From Sphingomonadaceae bacterium (GTDB lineage Bacteria > Pseudomonadota > Alphaproteobacteria > Sphingomonadales > Sphingomonadaceae): 64,000 nt of DNA. The notes beneath the pieces are model-generated. The model did no database searches, was not told where the DNA came from, and worked only from the letters and a program-made list of their open reading frames with translations. The stretch is from contig JACKKZ010000004.1 of assembly GCA_024236195.1 (NCBI GenBank), positions 310,001 to 374,000 on the forward strand, written 5' to 3'. Every line of letters starts with the position of its first letter. The first letter of the stretch is position 1. This document shows positions 49,868 through 59,495 of the stretch, in pieces. Both the position numbers and the translations under genes were made by a program.

Positions 49868-52699
49868 TTATTCCCCATTGTCCTGCGGATCGTCCCGGAC
49901 CGGCAGGTCAGGGATATCGGTCTCGTCAGCATTTCGTGCCACCATGTCCTCGACCACAGCCTCTTCCGCCGCGTTCTCAGGCTCTTCCTGCTCGTCAACG
50001 CGTGCTGCGCCGACGATATGCTCGCCTTTGGCAACATCGAAGACGCGCAGGCCTGAAGAACTACGCCCGTAGACTGACCAACCCTTATGGTTCTCGAATC
50101 CGCCCTCTACCAGATGGCGGAATTCAATCGGCAGGCGGATCAGCTTCGCCTGGTCGGTCACCAGCATCAGTTGCATCCCATGGCGCACCGGGAAGCTGGC
50201 CACGACCGGTCCGTTGCGTTCCGGATTGCTGTCAGGTGCACCAATATTGGTCAGGCCTTGGCCGCCACGCCCGATAGTACGATATTCATAGGCCGAGGAA
50301 ATCTTGCCATAGCCATTGGCGGTGATGGTCAGGATGAATTCTTCCTTCTCCGCCATTTCGGCCATTTTCTCAGGCGGAAGCGTGGGCTTGGCGTCATTGT
50401 TCTTCCAGGGCGCGGCGCGCAGATAGGCCTCGCGCGTTTCCATGTCCTCGTCCAGTGAGTCGAGCACGGCAAGCGAGACAACCTGCGCATCATCTTTCAG
50501 CGTCATGCCGCGGACACCAATGCCGGTGCGGCTTTTGGTCTCGCGCGCATCGGTAGCCGCGAAGCGGATCGCCTTGCCCGAATCGCTGGCGAGGAAGATT
50601 TCCTGGTCTTCGGTCAACAGTTTGACCCCGATCAGGCGGTCCCCGCTGCCTTCAACAAAGCCCATGGCATATTTGCCATTGGTCGGGATGTTGGCGAAGG
50701 CGTCCATCGAATTGCGGCGCACCATGCCCTGTTCGGTCGCGAAGACAATGTTGAGCGAGGCCCATTCACTCTCGTCTTCAGGCAGCGGCAGGACATTGGT
50801 AACGCTTTCGTCCGCGCCCAGCGGCAAGAGGTTCACCATGGGGCGTCCCTTCGTCTGCGGTCCGCCCTCGGGCAGTTTCCACACCTTCAGGCGATAGACG
50901 CGGCCGGTATTGGTGAAGAACAGCACTGGGTTGTGCGTCGAGGTGACGAACATCTCGACCACGGCATCCTCGTCCTTGGTTGCCATGCCGCTGCGGCCCT
51001 TGCCGCCGCGCGCCTGCGCCCGGAAGGTGGCGAGGGGGGTGCGTTTGATATAGCCGCCATGGGTGACGGTGACGACCATGTCTTCCTGTTCGATCAGGTC
51101 TTCATCGTCGAGCCCGTCCCACGCCGGTGCAATTTCGGATACGCGCGGCGTGGCGTACAGCTCACGGATTTCGCGCAGTTCCTCACGCAACACCGCATAA
51201 AGCTTGGCCCGGTCAGCCAGGATCGAGAGATATTCCTCAATCGCCAGCGACAATTCCTTCAGCTCGTCCCCGATTTCATCGCGGCCCAGCGCCGTCAGGC
51301 GGTGCAGGCGCAGGTCAAGGATCGCCTTCACCTGCCGTTCCGACAGGCGATAGGTGCCGCCATGTTCATCGGCGCTTGGCTCAATGGCTTCGACCAGCTT
51401 GATATATTGCGCGATGTCGCCAATCGGCCATTCCTTGGCGAGCAGCTTTTCCCGGGCAATCTGCGGGTTGGAAGAACTGCGAATCATCGCCACCACTTCG
51501 TCGAGGTTGGAGACCGCAACCACCAGGCCGAGCAAGATATGCGCGCGCTCGCGGGCCTTGTTCAGTTCAAACTTGGTGCGGCGGGTTATGACCTCTTCGC
51601 GGAACTGGATGAAGGCCTGGATGATGTCGCGCAGCACCAGCACTTCGGGGCGGCCGCCACGAATGGCCAGCATATTGGCAGGGAAGCTGGATTGCGCCGG
51701 GGTGTAACGCCAGATCTGGTTAAGCACGACTTCGGGTGAAGCGTCCCGCTTCAGGTCCACCACCACGCGCACGCCTTCGCGGCTGGATTCGTCGCGAATG
51801 TCCGAAATGCCTTCGATCCGCTTTTCCTTGGCGGCTTCAGCAATTTTTTCGACCAGGCCAGACTTGCCGACCTGATAGGGGATGGAGGTGAGCACGATGG
51901 AGCGCCGGTCACCCTTGCGCTCTTCCACTTCGTGCCGGGCTCGCATCAGGACCGAACCGCGACCGGTGGTGTAGGCAGAGCGCGCCCCCGACTGACCAAG
52001 GATCAGCGGAGCAGTCGGGAAATCCGGACCCGGGATATATTCCATCAGCTCTTCGCTGGTGATCGCCGGATTGTCCATGTAGGCAAAACAGCCGTCAATC
52101 ACTTCGCCAAGGTTATGCGGCGGGATGTTGGTGGCCATGCCCACCGCGATGCCGCCCGTGCCATTTACCAGCAGGTTCGGGAAGCGGGCGGGGAGGACGG
52201 ACGGCTCCTGCCGACTACCGTCATAGTTGTCGACGAAATCGACCGTATCCTTGTCGAGATCGTCGAGCAGCGAATTGGTGACCTTGGCAAGTCGAGCCTC
52301 GGTGTAACGCATGGCCGCTGGGGGATCGGGGTCCATGCTGCCGAAGTTGCCTTGGCCGTCAATCAACGGGACGCGCAGTGACCAGGTCTGCACCATGCGG
52401 GCAAGCGCATCATAGATCGCGCTGTCGCCATGCGGGTGGTACTTACCCATCACGTCGCCCACGATCAGCGCGCTCTTGCGGAAGGGGCGCCCGGCGACAT
52501 AGCCGCCTTCGTTGGAGGCGAAGAGAATGCGCCGATGGACCGGCTTCAACCCGTCGCGCACATCAGGCAGCGCACGGCTGACGATCACGCTCATCGCGTA
52601 ATCGAGATAGCTGGTCTTCATCTCATCGACGATGTCGATCCGCTCGAATTCGCCGGGATTCTGGCCAGATGTGTCGGGAGTGTTTGTGTCGTCGCTCAA
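49868..52699 (-). CDS. gyrA: DNA gyrase subunit A
   Basis: A 943-residue type II topoisomerase subunit. The catalytic tyrosine is at 132 (AAMRYTEARL). The quinolone-determining region reads YHPHGDSAIYDALARM, with serine 93 and aspartate 97 corresponding to E. coli Ser83 and Asp87, i.e. the susceptible-type residues. The C-terminal pinwheel domain has the GyrA box as QARGGKG. The acidic C-terminal tail is about 40 residues longer than in short homologues. Confidence 0.98.
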   Translation of the reverse strand: MSDDTNTPDTSGQNPGEFERIDIVDEMKTSYLDYAMSVIVSRALPDVRDGLKPVHRRILFASNEGGYVAGRPFRKSALIVGDVMGKYHPHGDSAIYDALARMVQTWSLRVPLIDGQGNFGSMDPDPPAAMRYTEARLAKVTNSLLDDLDKDTVDFVDNYDGSRQEPSVLPARFPNLLVNGTGGIAVGMATNIPPHNLGEVIDGCFAYMDNPAITSEELMEYIPGPDFPTAPLILGQSGARSAYTTGRGSVLMRARHEVEERKGDRRSIVLTSIPYQVGKSGLVEKIAEAAKEKRIEGISDIRDESSREGVRVVVDLKRDASPEVVLNQIWRYTPAQSSFPANMLAIRGGRPEVLVLRDIIQAFIQFREEVITRRTKFELNKARERAHILLGLVVAVSNLDEVVAMIRSSSNPQIAREKLLAKEWPIGDIAQYIKLVEAIEPSADEHGGTYRLSERQVKAILDLRLHRLTALGRDEIGDELKELSLAIEEYLSILADRAKLYAVLREELREIRELYATPRVSEIAPAWDGLDDEDLIEQEDMVVTVTHGGYIKRTPLATFRAQARGGKGRSGMATKDEDAVVEMFVTSTHNPVLFFTNTGRVYRLKVWKLPEGGPQTKGRPMVNLLPLGADESVTNVLPLPEDESEWASLNIVFATEQGMVRRNSMDAFANIPTNGKYAMGFVEGSGDRLIGVKLLTEDQEIFLASDSGKAIRFAATDARETKSRTGIGVRGMTLKDDAQVVSLAVLDSLDEDMETREAYLRAAPWKNNDAKPTLPPEKMAEMAEKEEFILTITANGYGKISSAYEYRTIGRGGQGLTNIGAPDSNPERNGPVVASFPVRHGMQLMLVTDQAKLIRLPIEFRHLVEGGFENHKGWSVYGRSSSGLRVFDVAKGEHIVGAARVDEQEEPENAAEEAVVEDMVARNADETDIPDLPVRDDPQDNGE

Positions 52700-52989
52700 G
52701 GCTGTATCGTTCTTGTTGCTTCAGGACAAAATTTGCCATCCGGGCCTAGGCGAATTGGCCTGCCGGTGCCACCTCAACTGAGGCTGTGAAGGGTCTTTCG
52801 ATGGTGTTTTCCACTATTTGCCGCATGGCAGGCTGAATGGCAGGCAATTGCCGTGTTCAAAGCCCGTTCAGCCGCATTTCCCTAGATCAATATTTGCATT
52901 TTCAAGCCGCAGGCTGCACTAGCGGCGCGCGAATTTTCGGTGGGGCCGGGACGGGCCCTGATTCAGTGTTACTTTCGGGAGAGTCCCCT
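52700..52989. other. Divergent intergenic region, no gene seen
   Basis: About 290 bases between gyrA and a TPR protein gene transcribed in opposite directions. It must hold both promoters, but I could not identify clear boxes, hairpins or a small gene in it. A frame open through it on the plus strand continues into the TPR gene but lacks conservation cues. Confidence 0.5.
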
Positions 52990-54303
52990 ATGATTTCGTT
53001 CACTCCTTCCTTCCTGCGGGCAAAAGGCCGGGCAGGGTTCCACATGGCGCTGGCCATCGCGCTGGCTATGGGCGGCGCGGTTGCAGTTGCCGGTTATGCC
53101 GAGCCCGCTTACGCAGCCAAGAAGGAAAAGGCTGGCAAGACGAATTACACAAAGGAATTTGTCGCCATTTACCAGCCGCTCGCAGGCAAGGCGAACGCCG
53201 AAGGTGCTGATGCCAATGCGCTGAAAGCGGAAATTGCCCCCTTGCTGGCTGAAGTAAAGACCGACGATGACAAGATGGCCGCTGGCCAGCTGGTTTATAA
53301 TATCGGCACGAAGTCGCAGGATATCGGCCTGCAGCGCCAGGGCATGGACTTGATGCTCGAGAGCGGCAAGGTGAACCCTGAAAGCCAGCCGCAATATCTC
53401 TTCGTATCCGGCCAGTTGGCGTACCAGGCGAAGGATTGGGCGGCCGCACGTGATCGTGTGCAACAGGCAATCGCAGCGGGCTACACCCAGAATGATCCGG
53501 AAGCGATCATCGCAGAGGCCTATTTTAATGAAGGCCGCGAGACAGAGGGTCTTAACTACCTCTCGGGCGTGATTGCACAGCGTGAAGCTGCCGGGGCTGC
53601 TGTTCCTGTCGAGTGGATCAAGCGCGGCCTGACCGTGGCCTATCGCGGCAATATTGGCGCAGAAGCCCGCAAATACAGCGTGATGCTGGTCAAGTATGAT
53701 CCGACCCGCGATAGTTGGGGTGATGCGATCGCGATTGAGCGTAGCTTCTTCAACTATGACAATCAGGAAGTGCTGGACCTGATGCGGCTTGCGCGCCGGA
53801 CGGACGCCCTGCGCAGCGAACGCGACTATGTCGATTACATCGAAGCTGCCGACCCGCGCCGTCTGCCCGGTGAAGTCAAGGCGATCACTGATGAAGGGAT
53901 TGCGGCTGGCAAGCTGCGCAAGGGCGACGTGTTCGTGAATGATGCTTTGAACATGTCCAGCGGTCGTATTGCAGCTGACAAGGCTGACCTTCCGGGTCTC
54001 GCCCGTGATGCCCGAGCGGCATCTTCCAAGGCTGTCACGGCCATGGCAGCAGGCGATGCCTTTCTGAGCTATGGCGACGCGCCGGTTGCGGAAGAAATGT
54101 ACACGATCGCCATGGGCAAGGCCGGCGTCGATATGGATCGCGTGATGACCCGCCTCGGTATCGCCCAGCTTGAGCAAGGCAAATATGACGAAGCGGTCGC
54201 TTCCTTCGCCAAGGTGTCCGGTGTGCGCAAGCCCATTGCGGAGCTGTGGACGCTGCATGCGAAGCTGGAAGCTGGCGACATCGGCGCGCAGCCTGCCGCC
54301 TGA
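52990..54303 (+). CDS. Exported TPR-like protein of unknown function
   Basis: A 437-residue protein with a long signal sequence (about 1-39; hydrophobic MALAIALAMGGAVAVAGYA, cleavage probably after AYA). Helical repeats of tetratricopeptide type follow (for example LAYQAKDWAAARDRVQQAI and LEQGKYDEAVASFAKV). The ATG at 52990 follows GGGAGAG with good spacing and starts the signal sequence. It ends with a strong terminator. Role unknown; it is probably a periplasmic protein-protein interaction scaffold. Confidence 0.82.
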   Translation: MISFTPSFLRAKGRAGFHMALAIALAMGGAVAVAGYAEPAYAAKKEKAGKTNYTKEFVAIYQPLAGKANAEGADANALKAEIAPLLAEVKTDDDKMAAGQLVYNIGTKSQDIGLQRQGMDLMLESGKVNPESQPQYLFVSGQLAYQAKDWAAARDRVQQAIAAGYTQNDPEAIIAEAYFNEGRETEGLNYLSGVIAQREAAGAAVPVEWIKRGLTVAYRGNIGAEARKYSVMLVKYDPTRDSWGDAIAIERSFFNYDNQEVLDLMRLARRTDALRSERDYVDYIEAADPRRLPGEVKAITDEGIAAGKLRKGDVFVNDALNMSSGRIAADKADLPGLARDARAASSKAVTAMAAGDAFLSYGDAPVAEEMYTIAMGKAGVDMDRVMTRLGIAQLEQGKYDEAVASFAKVSGVRKPIAELWTLHAKLEAGDIGAQPAA

Positions 54304-54324
54304 CATCAAGCTTCATGATAACCG

Positions 54325-54360
54325 AAACGGCGCGGGAGGCAGAGGCTTTCCGCGCCGTTT
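54325..54360 (+). terminator. Rho-independent terminator of the TPR gene
   Basis: AAACGGCGCGG pairs with CCGCGCCGTTT around a 14-base loop, followed by TTCTTTTGC. It lies 22 bases after the stop and before the convergent NYN gene. Confidence 0.85.
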
Positions 54361-54377
54361 TCTTTTGCAGCTCAAGT

Positions 54378-55088
54378 TCAGCGCAGCCGCTTGATCCAGA
54401 CCTGCCCGTTTTCGCGCCGATCAACCCCGAAATTGGGAATCGCTTCCAGCATGTCGATCAGGCGGGCATAGCCGTAATTGCGCGTATCGAAACTGGAGCG
54501 GTTTCCCGCCCGCTGGCCGACTTCTGACAATTTGGCATAGCCTTGCTCGTCACGCTTGCTGGCATTGTAGGCATCAAACAGCAGGTCGAGCAGCTCGGCA
54601 TCGAGAGCCCCGTCGGCGGCCAGGGGTTTGCGTTCCTCTTTCTCCGCCTTGATCAACGCATTCACGTCGATAAAGCGCGAGCAGGCCTGCCGGAAAGCCT
54701 CCGGTGTCTTGGCCCCGCCGAACCCGTAAACCGGATAGCCATCCTGCCGAATGCGCATGGCCAGCGGCATGAAATCGCTGTCTGAGCTCATGATCCCGAA
54801 GCCATGGACGCGCCCGCGATAGAGCAGGTCCATCGCGTCGATGGTCATTTTCATGTCTGTTGCGTTCTTGCCCTTGGTCAGGTCGAATTGCTGCTGTGGT
54901 TCGATGCCATAGCGGTGCATCTTGTCCACCCAGCCTTTCAGGCTGGTCTTGCGCCAATTGCCATAGGCGCGGCGGATATTCACTTGCCCCAGCTCTGCCA
55001 GCACTGTCAGGACCGGGTCGATGCCGGCCGGGCTGGCATTGTCAGCGTCAATCAGGAGGGCGATATTGGGTTGGTCAGGAACAGCCAT
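54378..55088 (-). CDS. NYN-domain RNase-like protein with C-terminal OST-HTH-like region
   Basis: A 236-residue protein. The N-terminal NYN (PIN-like) nuclease fold has the acidic residues in ALLIDADNA, NATDMKMTIDAMD and MSSDSDFMPLA (about residues 10-125). The C-terminal part (about 165-236) resembles the OST-HTH/LOTUS RNA-binding domain found behind NYN domains. An RNA-cleaving role is inferred from the fold. The ATG at 55088 (MAVPDQPN) is chosen; the upstream open frame overlaps the carbonic anhydrase region. Confidence 0.82.
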   Translation of the reverse strand: MAVPDQPNIALLIDADNASPAGIDPVLTVLAELGQVNIRRAYGNWRKTSLKGWVDKMHRYGIEPQQQFDLTKGKNATDMKMTIDAMDLLYRGRVHGFGIMSSDSDFMPLAMRIRQDGYPVYGFGGAKTPEAFRQACSRFIDVNALIKAEKEERKPLAADGALDAELLDLLFDAYNASKRDEQGYAKLSEVGQRAGNRSSFDTRNYGYARLIDMLEAIPNFGVDRRENGQVWIKRLR

Positions 55089-55125
55089 GCCCGGCAAGAT
55101 GGCGGTCTCATCCGCGCGGCGCAAG

Positions 55126-55779
55126 TCATTCCACGGGGGCGAAGTCTCCGCTCGCTTCGTCCAGCAGGTGCAGCACCCCATCTGATATGGCGAAGAAAGC
55201 CCCGCGCAGGGTTAGTGATCCCTTCGCTTCCTTGGCCTCGACACAGGGGAAGGTGCGCAAATTCTTGAGGCTGGCCTTCACAGCTGCCTGTTCCATTGCC
55301 CGTTCTGCCGTGCGCCCTTCGATGCCGTGTTTCTCCACCACCGGGGCGCGAGCTTCATCCAGCAGTGAAATCCAGTCTGCGATAAAGCCGCCATTGCCCG
55401 GTTCAGTACCGTGCATTTCCTGGGTCAACGCCGCCTTGCAGCCGCCGCACATTCCATGGCCCATCACCACGATCTCGCGAACACGCAGGACTTGGACAGC
55501 GAATTCCAGCGCAGCCGAAACACCGTGATGGCCCGGCGTGGTCTCAAAAGGGGGAACCATTGCCGCCACGTTGCGGACCACGAAAATCTGCCCCGGATCG
55601 ACGTCAAAAATCTGTGCCGGATCAACCCGGCTGTCGGAACAGGCGATCACCATGACGGGCGGCTGCTGCCCTTCGCGCAAGGCCGCCCAGCGTTCCCGGC
55701 GCGGGGTCCAGCCCTGTTCGCGAAAACGGCGATAGCCTTCGATCAGGCCTGCGAGTTCCAGAGTCGGTTTCGTATTCAT
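55126..55779 (-). CDS. Beta-class carbonic anhydrase
   Basis: A 217-residue zinc enzyme hydrating CO2. Zinc ligands are Cys47, His108 and Cys111, with the Asp49-Arg51 dyad (CSDSRVDP, HGMCGG). The ATG at 55779 (MNTKPTLELAGLIEGYRRF) is preferred over a codon 8 residues earlier. It is upstream of the NYN gene on the same strand (37-base gap) and divergent from lipA. Confidence 0.94.
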   Translation of the reverse strand: MNTKPTLELAGLIEGYRRFREQGWTPRRERWAALREGQQPPVMVIACSDSRVDPAQIFDVDPGQIFVVRNVAAMVPPFETTPGHHGVSAALEFAVQVLRVREIVVMGHGMCGGCKAALTQEMHGTEPGNGGFIADWISLLDEARAPVVEKHGIEGRTAERAMEQAAVKASLKNLRTFPCVEAKEAKGSLTLRGAFFAISDGVLHLLDEASGDFAPVE

Positions 55780-55837
55780 CGCGGCGCTGATGGCCCGTAG
55801 CATTGCCTATGGCAAGCCCTGCGCCTAAGTGGGCGGC

Positions 55838-56785
55838 ATGAACGATCTCTCTTCAGAGCCAAAAGCCCCGCAAGATCGCCCGCCGCGCCAGCGCAAGCCG
55901 GACTGGATCCGGGTGAAGGCCCCGACCAGCAAGGGCTTTAACGAGACGCGCAAGCTGATGCGCGACCTTAACCTCCACACTGTGTGTGAAGAAGCCGCAT
56001 GTCCCAATATCGGGGAATGCTGGACCAAGAAGCACGCCACGGTGATGATTCTGGGCGATACTTGCACCCGCGCTTGCCGATTCTGCAATATCAAAACCGG
56101 GATGCCCATGCCCGTCGATCCGCTGGAGCCGGAACATACGGCCGCGGCAGCCGCAGCCATGGGGCTGGAGCATATCGTCATTACCAGCGTTGATCGCGAT
56201 GATCTGGCTGATCGCGGGGCAGGGCAGTTCGTCAAGGTTATCAACGCGCTACGCCGCGAAACGCCGGATACGACAATTGAAATCCTGACGCCAGACTTCA
56301 AGGGCCGGATGCGCCAGTCGATCGAGGAAATCTGCGAAGCCGGACCGGATGTCTTCAACCACAACCTTGAGACGATCCCGCGGCTTTACCCGACAATTCG
56401 GCCAGGTGCGCGCTATTACGCGTCAATCCGCTTGCTGGAAGAGGTGAAGCACCACAACCCGCTGATCTTCACCAAGTCAGGGATCATGCTGGGGCTAGGC
56501 GAGCAGCGGCTCGAAGTGCATCAGGTGATGGACGACATGCGCAGTGCAGACATAGATTTCATTACCATGGGCCAATATCTCCAGCCGACGCCCAAACATG
56601 CGAAGGTGGAAGAGTTTGTCGAACCGAAGACCTTCGAATCCTATGGCGCAATTGCGCGGGCGAAGGGCTTCCTGCAGGTGGCGTCCTCCCCGCTGACGCG
56701 GTCCAGCTATCACGCCGGGGAGGATTTCGCCCAGATGAAGGCTGCCCGCGAAGCAAAGCTGGCAAAGGAAGCGGCAAAGGCCTGA
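55838..56785 (+). CDS. lipA: Lipoyl synthase
   Basis: A 315-residue radical-SAM enzyme inserting two sulfurs into protein-bound octanoate to form lipoyl. The auxiliary cluster cysteines are 50, 55 and 61 (CEEAACPNIGEC), the radical-SAM cysteines are 76, 80 and 83 (CTRACRFC), and the C-terminal RSSY serine is present (RSSYHAGEDF). Likely substrates include the PdhB lipoyl domain encoded in this window. The ATG at 55838 is chosen over an in-frame GTG at 55829. Confidence 0.97.
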   Translation: MNDLSSEPKAPQDRPPRQRKPDWIRVKAPTSKGFNETRKLMRDLNLHTVCEEAACPNIGECWTKKHATVMILGDTCTRACRFCNIKTGMPMPVDPLEPEHTAAAAAAMGLEHIVITSVDRDDLADRGAGQFVKVINALRRETPDTTIEILTPDFKGRMRQSIEEICEAGPDVFNHNLETIPRLYPTIRPGARYYASIRLLEEVKHHNPLIFTKSGIMLGLGEQRLEVHQVMDDMRSADIDFITMGQYLQPTPKHAKVEEFVEPKTFESYGAIARAKGFLQVASSPLTRSSYHAGEDFAQMKAAREAKLAKEAAKA

Positions 56786-57225
56786 TGCCGGGCATTCGCG
56801 AGATCCGTCGTCTGCCTTACAGCGCCGAGCAGATGTATAATCTGGTGGCGGATGTTGCCCGCTATGCGGAATTCCTGCCATGGGTTGCCGCCACGCGTGT
56901 GCGGTCCGATAGCGAAACGGAAATGGTTGCCGACATGCTGGTCGGGTTCAAGGCCATCCGCGAGAAGTTCACCTCGCGGGTCGAGAAAGAACGACCGAGC
57001 CGGATCAAGGTCCATTATGTCGATGGTCCGCTGCGGGATCTCGACAATGTCTGGAATTTTGCGCCGCTGCCCGATGGTGGGTGCGAGGTCGATTTTACTG
57101 TCGATTTCACCTTCAAGAACAAGGTGTTCGAAAAGCTGGCTGGCCAGTATTTCGACCGCGCCTTTCGCAAGATGGTGGCTGCATTTGAAGAACGGGCAGA
57201 GCAGCTCTACGGCCAGCCCGCCTGA
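56785..57225 (+). CDS. Coenzyme Q-binding START-fold protein (Coq10/RatA-like)
   Basis: A 146-residue polyketide-cyclase/START-fold protein of the Coq10/RatA family, with the typical PYSAEQMYNLVADVARYAEFLPW N-terminal segment split here by family-conserved YNLV and FLPW. The C-terminus DFTFKNKVFEKLAGQYFDRA also fits. It overlaps the lipA stop by one base (TGATG), so it is coupled to lipA, as I recall for many alphaproteobacteria. A role in ubiquinone handling is inferred from the family. Confidence 0.88.
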   Translation: MPGIREIRRLPYSAEQMYNLVADVARYAEFLPWVAATRVRSDSETEMVADMLVGFKAIREKFTSRVEKERPSRIKVHYVDGPLRDLDNVWNFAPLPDGGCEVDFTVDFTFKNKVFEKLAGQYFDRAFRKMVAAFEERAEQLYGQPA

Positions 57226-57230
57226 GCCGG

Positions 57231-57731
57231 TCAGGGTAGCAGCAACTCCAGCGCACAGCGGGTCGCTTCGCGCCGGATGGCGCCGCGATCCTTGGCGTCA
57301 AAATGCTTTAGCTCACCTTCCGGCTCACCCTCTGCATCCCGGATTGCGCGTGCAAACACAACCGTACCGACCGGCTTCTGGGCGGTCCCGCCATCGGGAC
57401 CAGCAACCCCGCTGATGGCAACAGCGACATCGGCATTGCTCTGTTCAAGCGCACCTTTCGCCATGGCCCAGACACAAGCAATCGACACGGCGCCAAAGGT
57501 TTCGATAATGTCGCTTGCAACACCGAGGCTCTGCATCTTGGATTCGTTGGAATAGGTCACGAACCCACGATCCAGCACCGCCGAGGAACCTGGTATTTCC
57601 GTCAGGGCGGCAGCTACCAGCCCGCCCGTGCAGCTTTCTGCCAGCGCGATTGAGCGGCCCGCCGCGCTGTTTTCCGCAACAACGCGGCGGGCCAGTTCAA
57701 CAATATCATCAGGAAGGGTGCAGCCTTCCAT
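57231..57731 (-). CDS. CinA C-terminal domain protein (nicotinamide-nucleotide amidase type)
   Basis: A 166-residue stand-alone CinA-C/PncC domain, which in E. coli deamidates NMN. Motifs are ALAESCTGGLVAAALTEIPG, FVTYSNESK and AISGVAGPDGGT. The start overlaps the stop of the upstream secreted-protein gene by one base. There is no N-terminal MoCF domain. Confidence 0.93.
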   Translation of the reverse strand: MEGCTLPDDIVELARRVVAENSAAGRSIALAESCTGGLVAAALTEIPGSSAVLDRGFVTYSNESKMQSLGVASDIIETFGAVSIACVWAMAKGALEQSNADVAVAISGVAGPDGGTAQKPVGTVVFARAIRDAEGEPEGELKHFDAKDRGAIRREATRCALELLLP

Positions 57732-58246
57732 CAGACATCCAGCTTGCAGATGGCAGCGCTCTTCACATTGGCCACTGCGGCGACAAACGCCACCAGCGCA
57801 CCTGCATCACGCGGATTGATCGGGGCGAGGACTGCCAACCCGCGTTCGACCTTGGCGCAATCCTTGGGCTTGATCTCTTCGCCAATCTTGGACGAGAACA
57901 TCGCATCGAGCAGCGGGCGCACGACTTCGTCAGGCAGCGCATTCAATTCAGCGAGGCCCGCTTGTGCCTTTTCGCCGCCCATCTTGACGATAGTTGCTTT
58001 GGCTGTCGGCCACATTTCATCGCTCAGTGCAGCGTAGCGGGCACGAAACGCGTCGCCATCCGTGGCAAGGAAACCGTCCTTGGCCAGTGTGCTGCTGCAT
58101 TTAAGTTTCATTCCGTCCACTGCCAGCGGAACGGCATAAATGACCATGCTGGAAAATTCCTGCTCGGTAATGCACTCCTGCGCCATTGCTGTCGGGGCCT
58201 GGGCCATGGCGAGCAGAGCGAGAGCAGTTGCAGCTTTCTTCATCAT
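57731..58246 (-). CDS. Small exported protein of unknown function
   Basis: A 171-residue protein with a clear signal peptide (about 1-22, cleavage after AMA before QECIT). Four cysteines in the mature part (ECIT, KCSS, DCAK, ICKL) suggest two disulfides. The rest is mostly helical. I do not recognise the family. It is coupled by TGATG to the CinA-C gene downstream and follows ispDF by 13 bases. Confidence 0.75.
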   Translation of the reverse strand: MMKKAATALALLAMAQAPTAMAQECITEQEFSSMVIYAVPLAVDGMKLKCSSTLAKDGFLATDGDAFRARYAALSDEMWPTAKATIVKMGGEKAQAGLAELNALPDEVVRPLLDAMFSSKIGEEIKPKDCAKVERGLAVLAPINPRDAGALVAFVAAVANVKSAAICKLDV

Positions 58247-58259
58247 AGGGTCGGGTACC

Positions 58260-59417
58260 TTAGTCGTTGCGAATGATTGTTGCGGCGGCTTGAGCGGCGA
58301 TTCCTTCTCCGCGCCCGGTAAAGCCGAGCCGTTCGGTGGTAGTCGCTTTTATATTTACCTGAGCTGTCCCCACTCCTGCAAGCTCTGCGAGCCGCGCGGC
58401 CATGGCGGCGCGGTGCGGCCCTATCTTGGGCGCTTCGCATATGATGGTAAGGTCGATATTGCCGACCCGATAGCCCGCTTCGGAGACCAGCGAAACAGCA
58501 TGTTCAACAAAACGCGAAGAGGGCGCGCCCTTCCAGCGGTCGTCACTGGGTGGGAAGTGCTGGCCAATATCCCCGGCCCCTGCAGCGCCGAGAAGGGCAT
58601 CGACAACAGCATGTAGCGCAACATCAGCGTCGGAATGTCCGGCTAGGCCAAGCTCATGCTCGATCTTGATCCCGCACAGCCACAATTCTTCACCCGCTTC
58701 CAGCCGATGCACATCATACCCAGTGCCAACGCGCAGGGCAGGGCGGTCGTCCATGAAATCCTCCGCAAAAGTCAGCTTCTTGAGGCGCTCATCACCTTCG
58801 ACCAAGGCTACAGCCCCACCTGCTGCGCGCAAGACCTGGGCATCGTCGCCCGCATCTGCGGCACCTTGCCATTGGCGATGGGCGGAAAGGATTTCGGCAA
58901 AGCGAAAGGCCTGCGGTGTCTGGACCCGGCGGAGCTGTTCGCGCGGAGCGCTGCCAGCCATCAGCCCGCTTTCGTCTATCGCAAGGCTATCCACGACGGG
59001 CAGGGCCGGAATGGCACCGGCATGTGTTTGCAAGGCGGCAAGCAAGCGCTCAATCACGGGGGAGGGCAGGTCAGGCCTGGCTGCATCGTGGATCAGCACA
59101 TGGTTCGGTGGATTGTCGGCCATGGCCTCTAGCGCATTGCGCACAGAACCCTGCCGCGTGTTATTGCCGTTGATGAAGGCCACATAGTCGAGTCCGGCCA
59201 GGGCAGCCTGCGCAGGCGCCTCTCCATTGGGCGGAATTGCGACGATTATCGGCTGCGCCCCTGCTGCCGCCAGAGCTTCCGCCGAATGCCGCAGCACCGG
59301 CTTGCCTTTCCACGGCGCAAATTGCTTGGGCAGGGGCTGGCCCGCGCGCAGCCCCTTGCCAGCCGCAACAATCACGGCTGCGAAAGGGGGCCGGGCAGGG
59401 GAAGGGTTATCCGCCAT
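58260..59417 (-). CDS. ispDF: Bifunctional IspD/IspF enzyme of the MEP pathway
   Basis: A 385-residue fusion. The IspD cytidylyltransferase (about 1-225) carries VIVAAGKGLRAG...PKQF, and VLIHDAARP. The IspF cyclodiphosphate synthase (about 230-385) carries GTGYDVHRL, GLAGHSDADVALHAVVDALLGA and DIGQHFPPSD. The two act at non-consecutive steps of non-mevalonate isoprenoid synthesis; the fusion is typical of alphaproteobacteria. The ATG at 59417 (MADNPSPARP) is chosen. It is divergent from dusB by 78 bases. Confidence 0.96.
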   Translation of the reverse strand: MADNPSPARPPFAAVIVAAGKGLRAGQPLPKQFAPWKGKPVLRHSAEALAAAGAQPIIVAIPPNGEAPAQAALAGLDYVAFINGNNTRQGSVRNALEAMADNPPNHVLIHDAARPDLPSPVIERLLAALQTHAGAIPALPVVDSLAIDESGLMAGSAPREQLRRVQTPQAFRFAEILSAHRQWQGAADAGDDAQVLRAAGGAVALVEGDERLKKLTFAEDFMDDRPALRVGTGYDVHRLEAGEELWLCGIKIEHELGLAGHSDADVALHAVVDALLGAAGAGDIGQHFPPSDDRWKGAPSSRFVEHAVSLVSEAGYRVGNIDLTIICEAPKIGPHRAAMAARLAELAGVGTAQVNIKATTTERLGFTGRGEGIAAQAAATIIRND

Positions 59418-59495
59418 GAACCCAGCCGCTAGCTGCTTGCACGCGTGGCTGCAATCCACTATGCGCTGCCCAAATTTTAGGCACCAGGGCGCGTA

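Noticed and set aside
49868..52699. Quinolone-resistance substitutions in GyrA
   Set aside because: The residues matching E. coli Ser83 and Asp87 are serine and aspartate, the susceptible type.
52969..54309. A 446-codon minus-strand open frame covering the TPR gene
   Set aside because: Antisense shadow. The plus-strand gene has a ribosome binding site, signal peptide, TPR-like repeats and a matching terminator.
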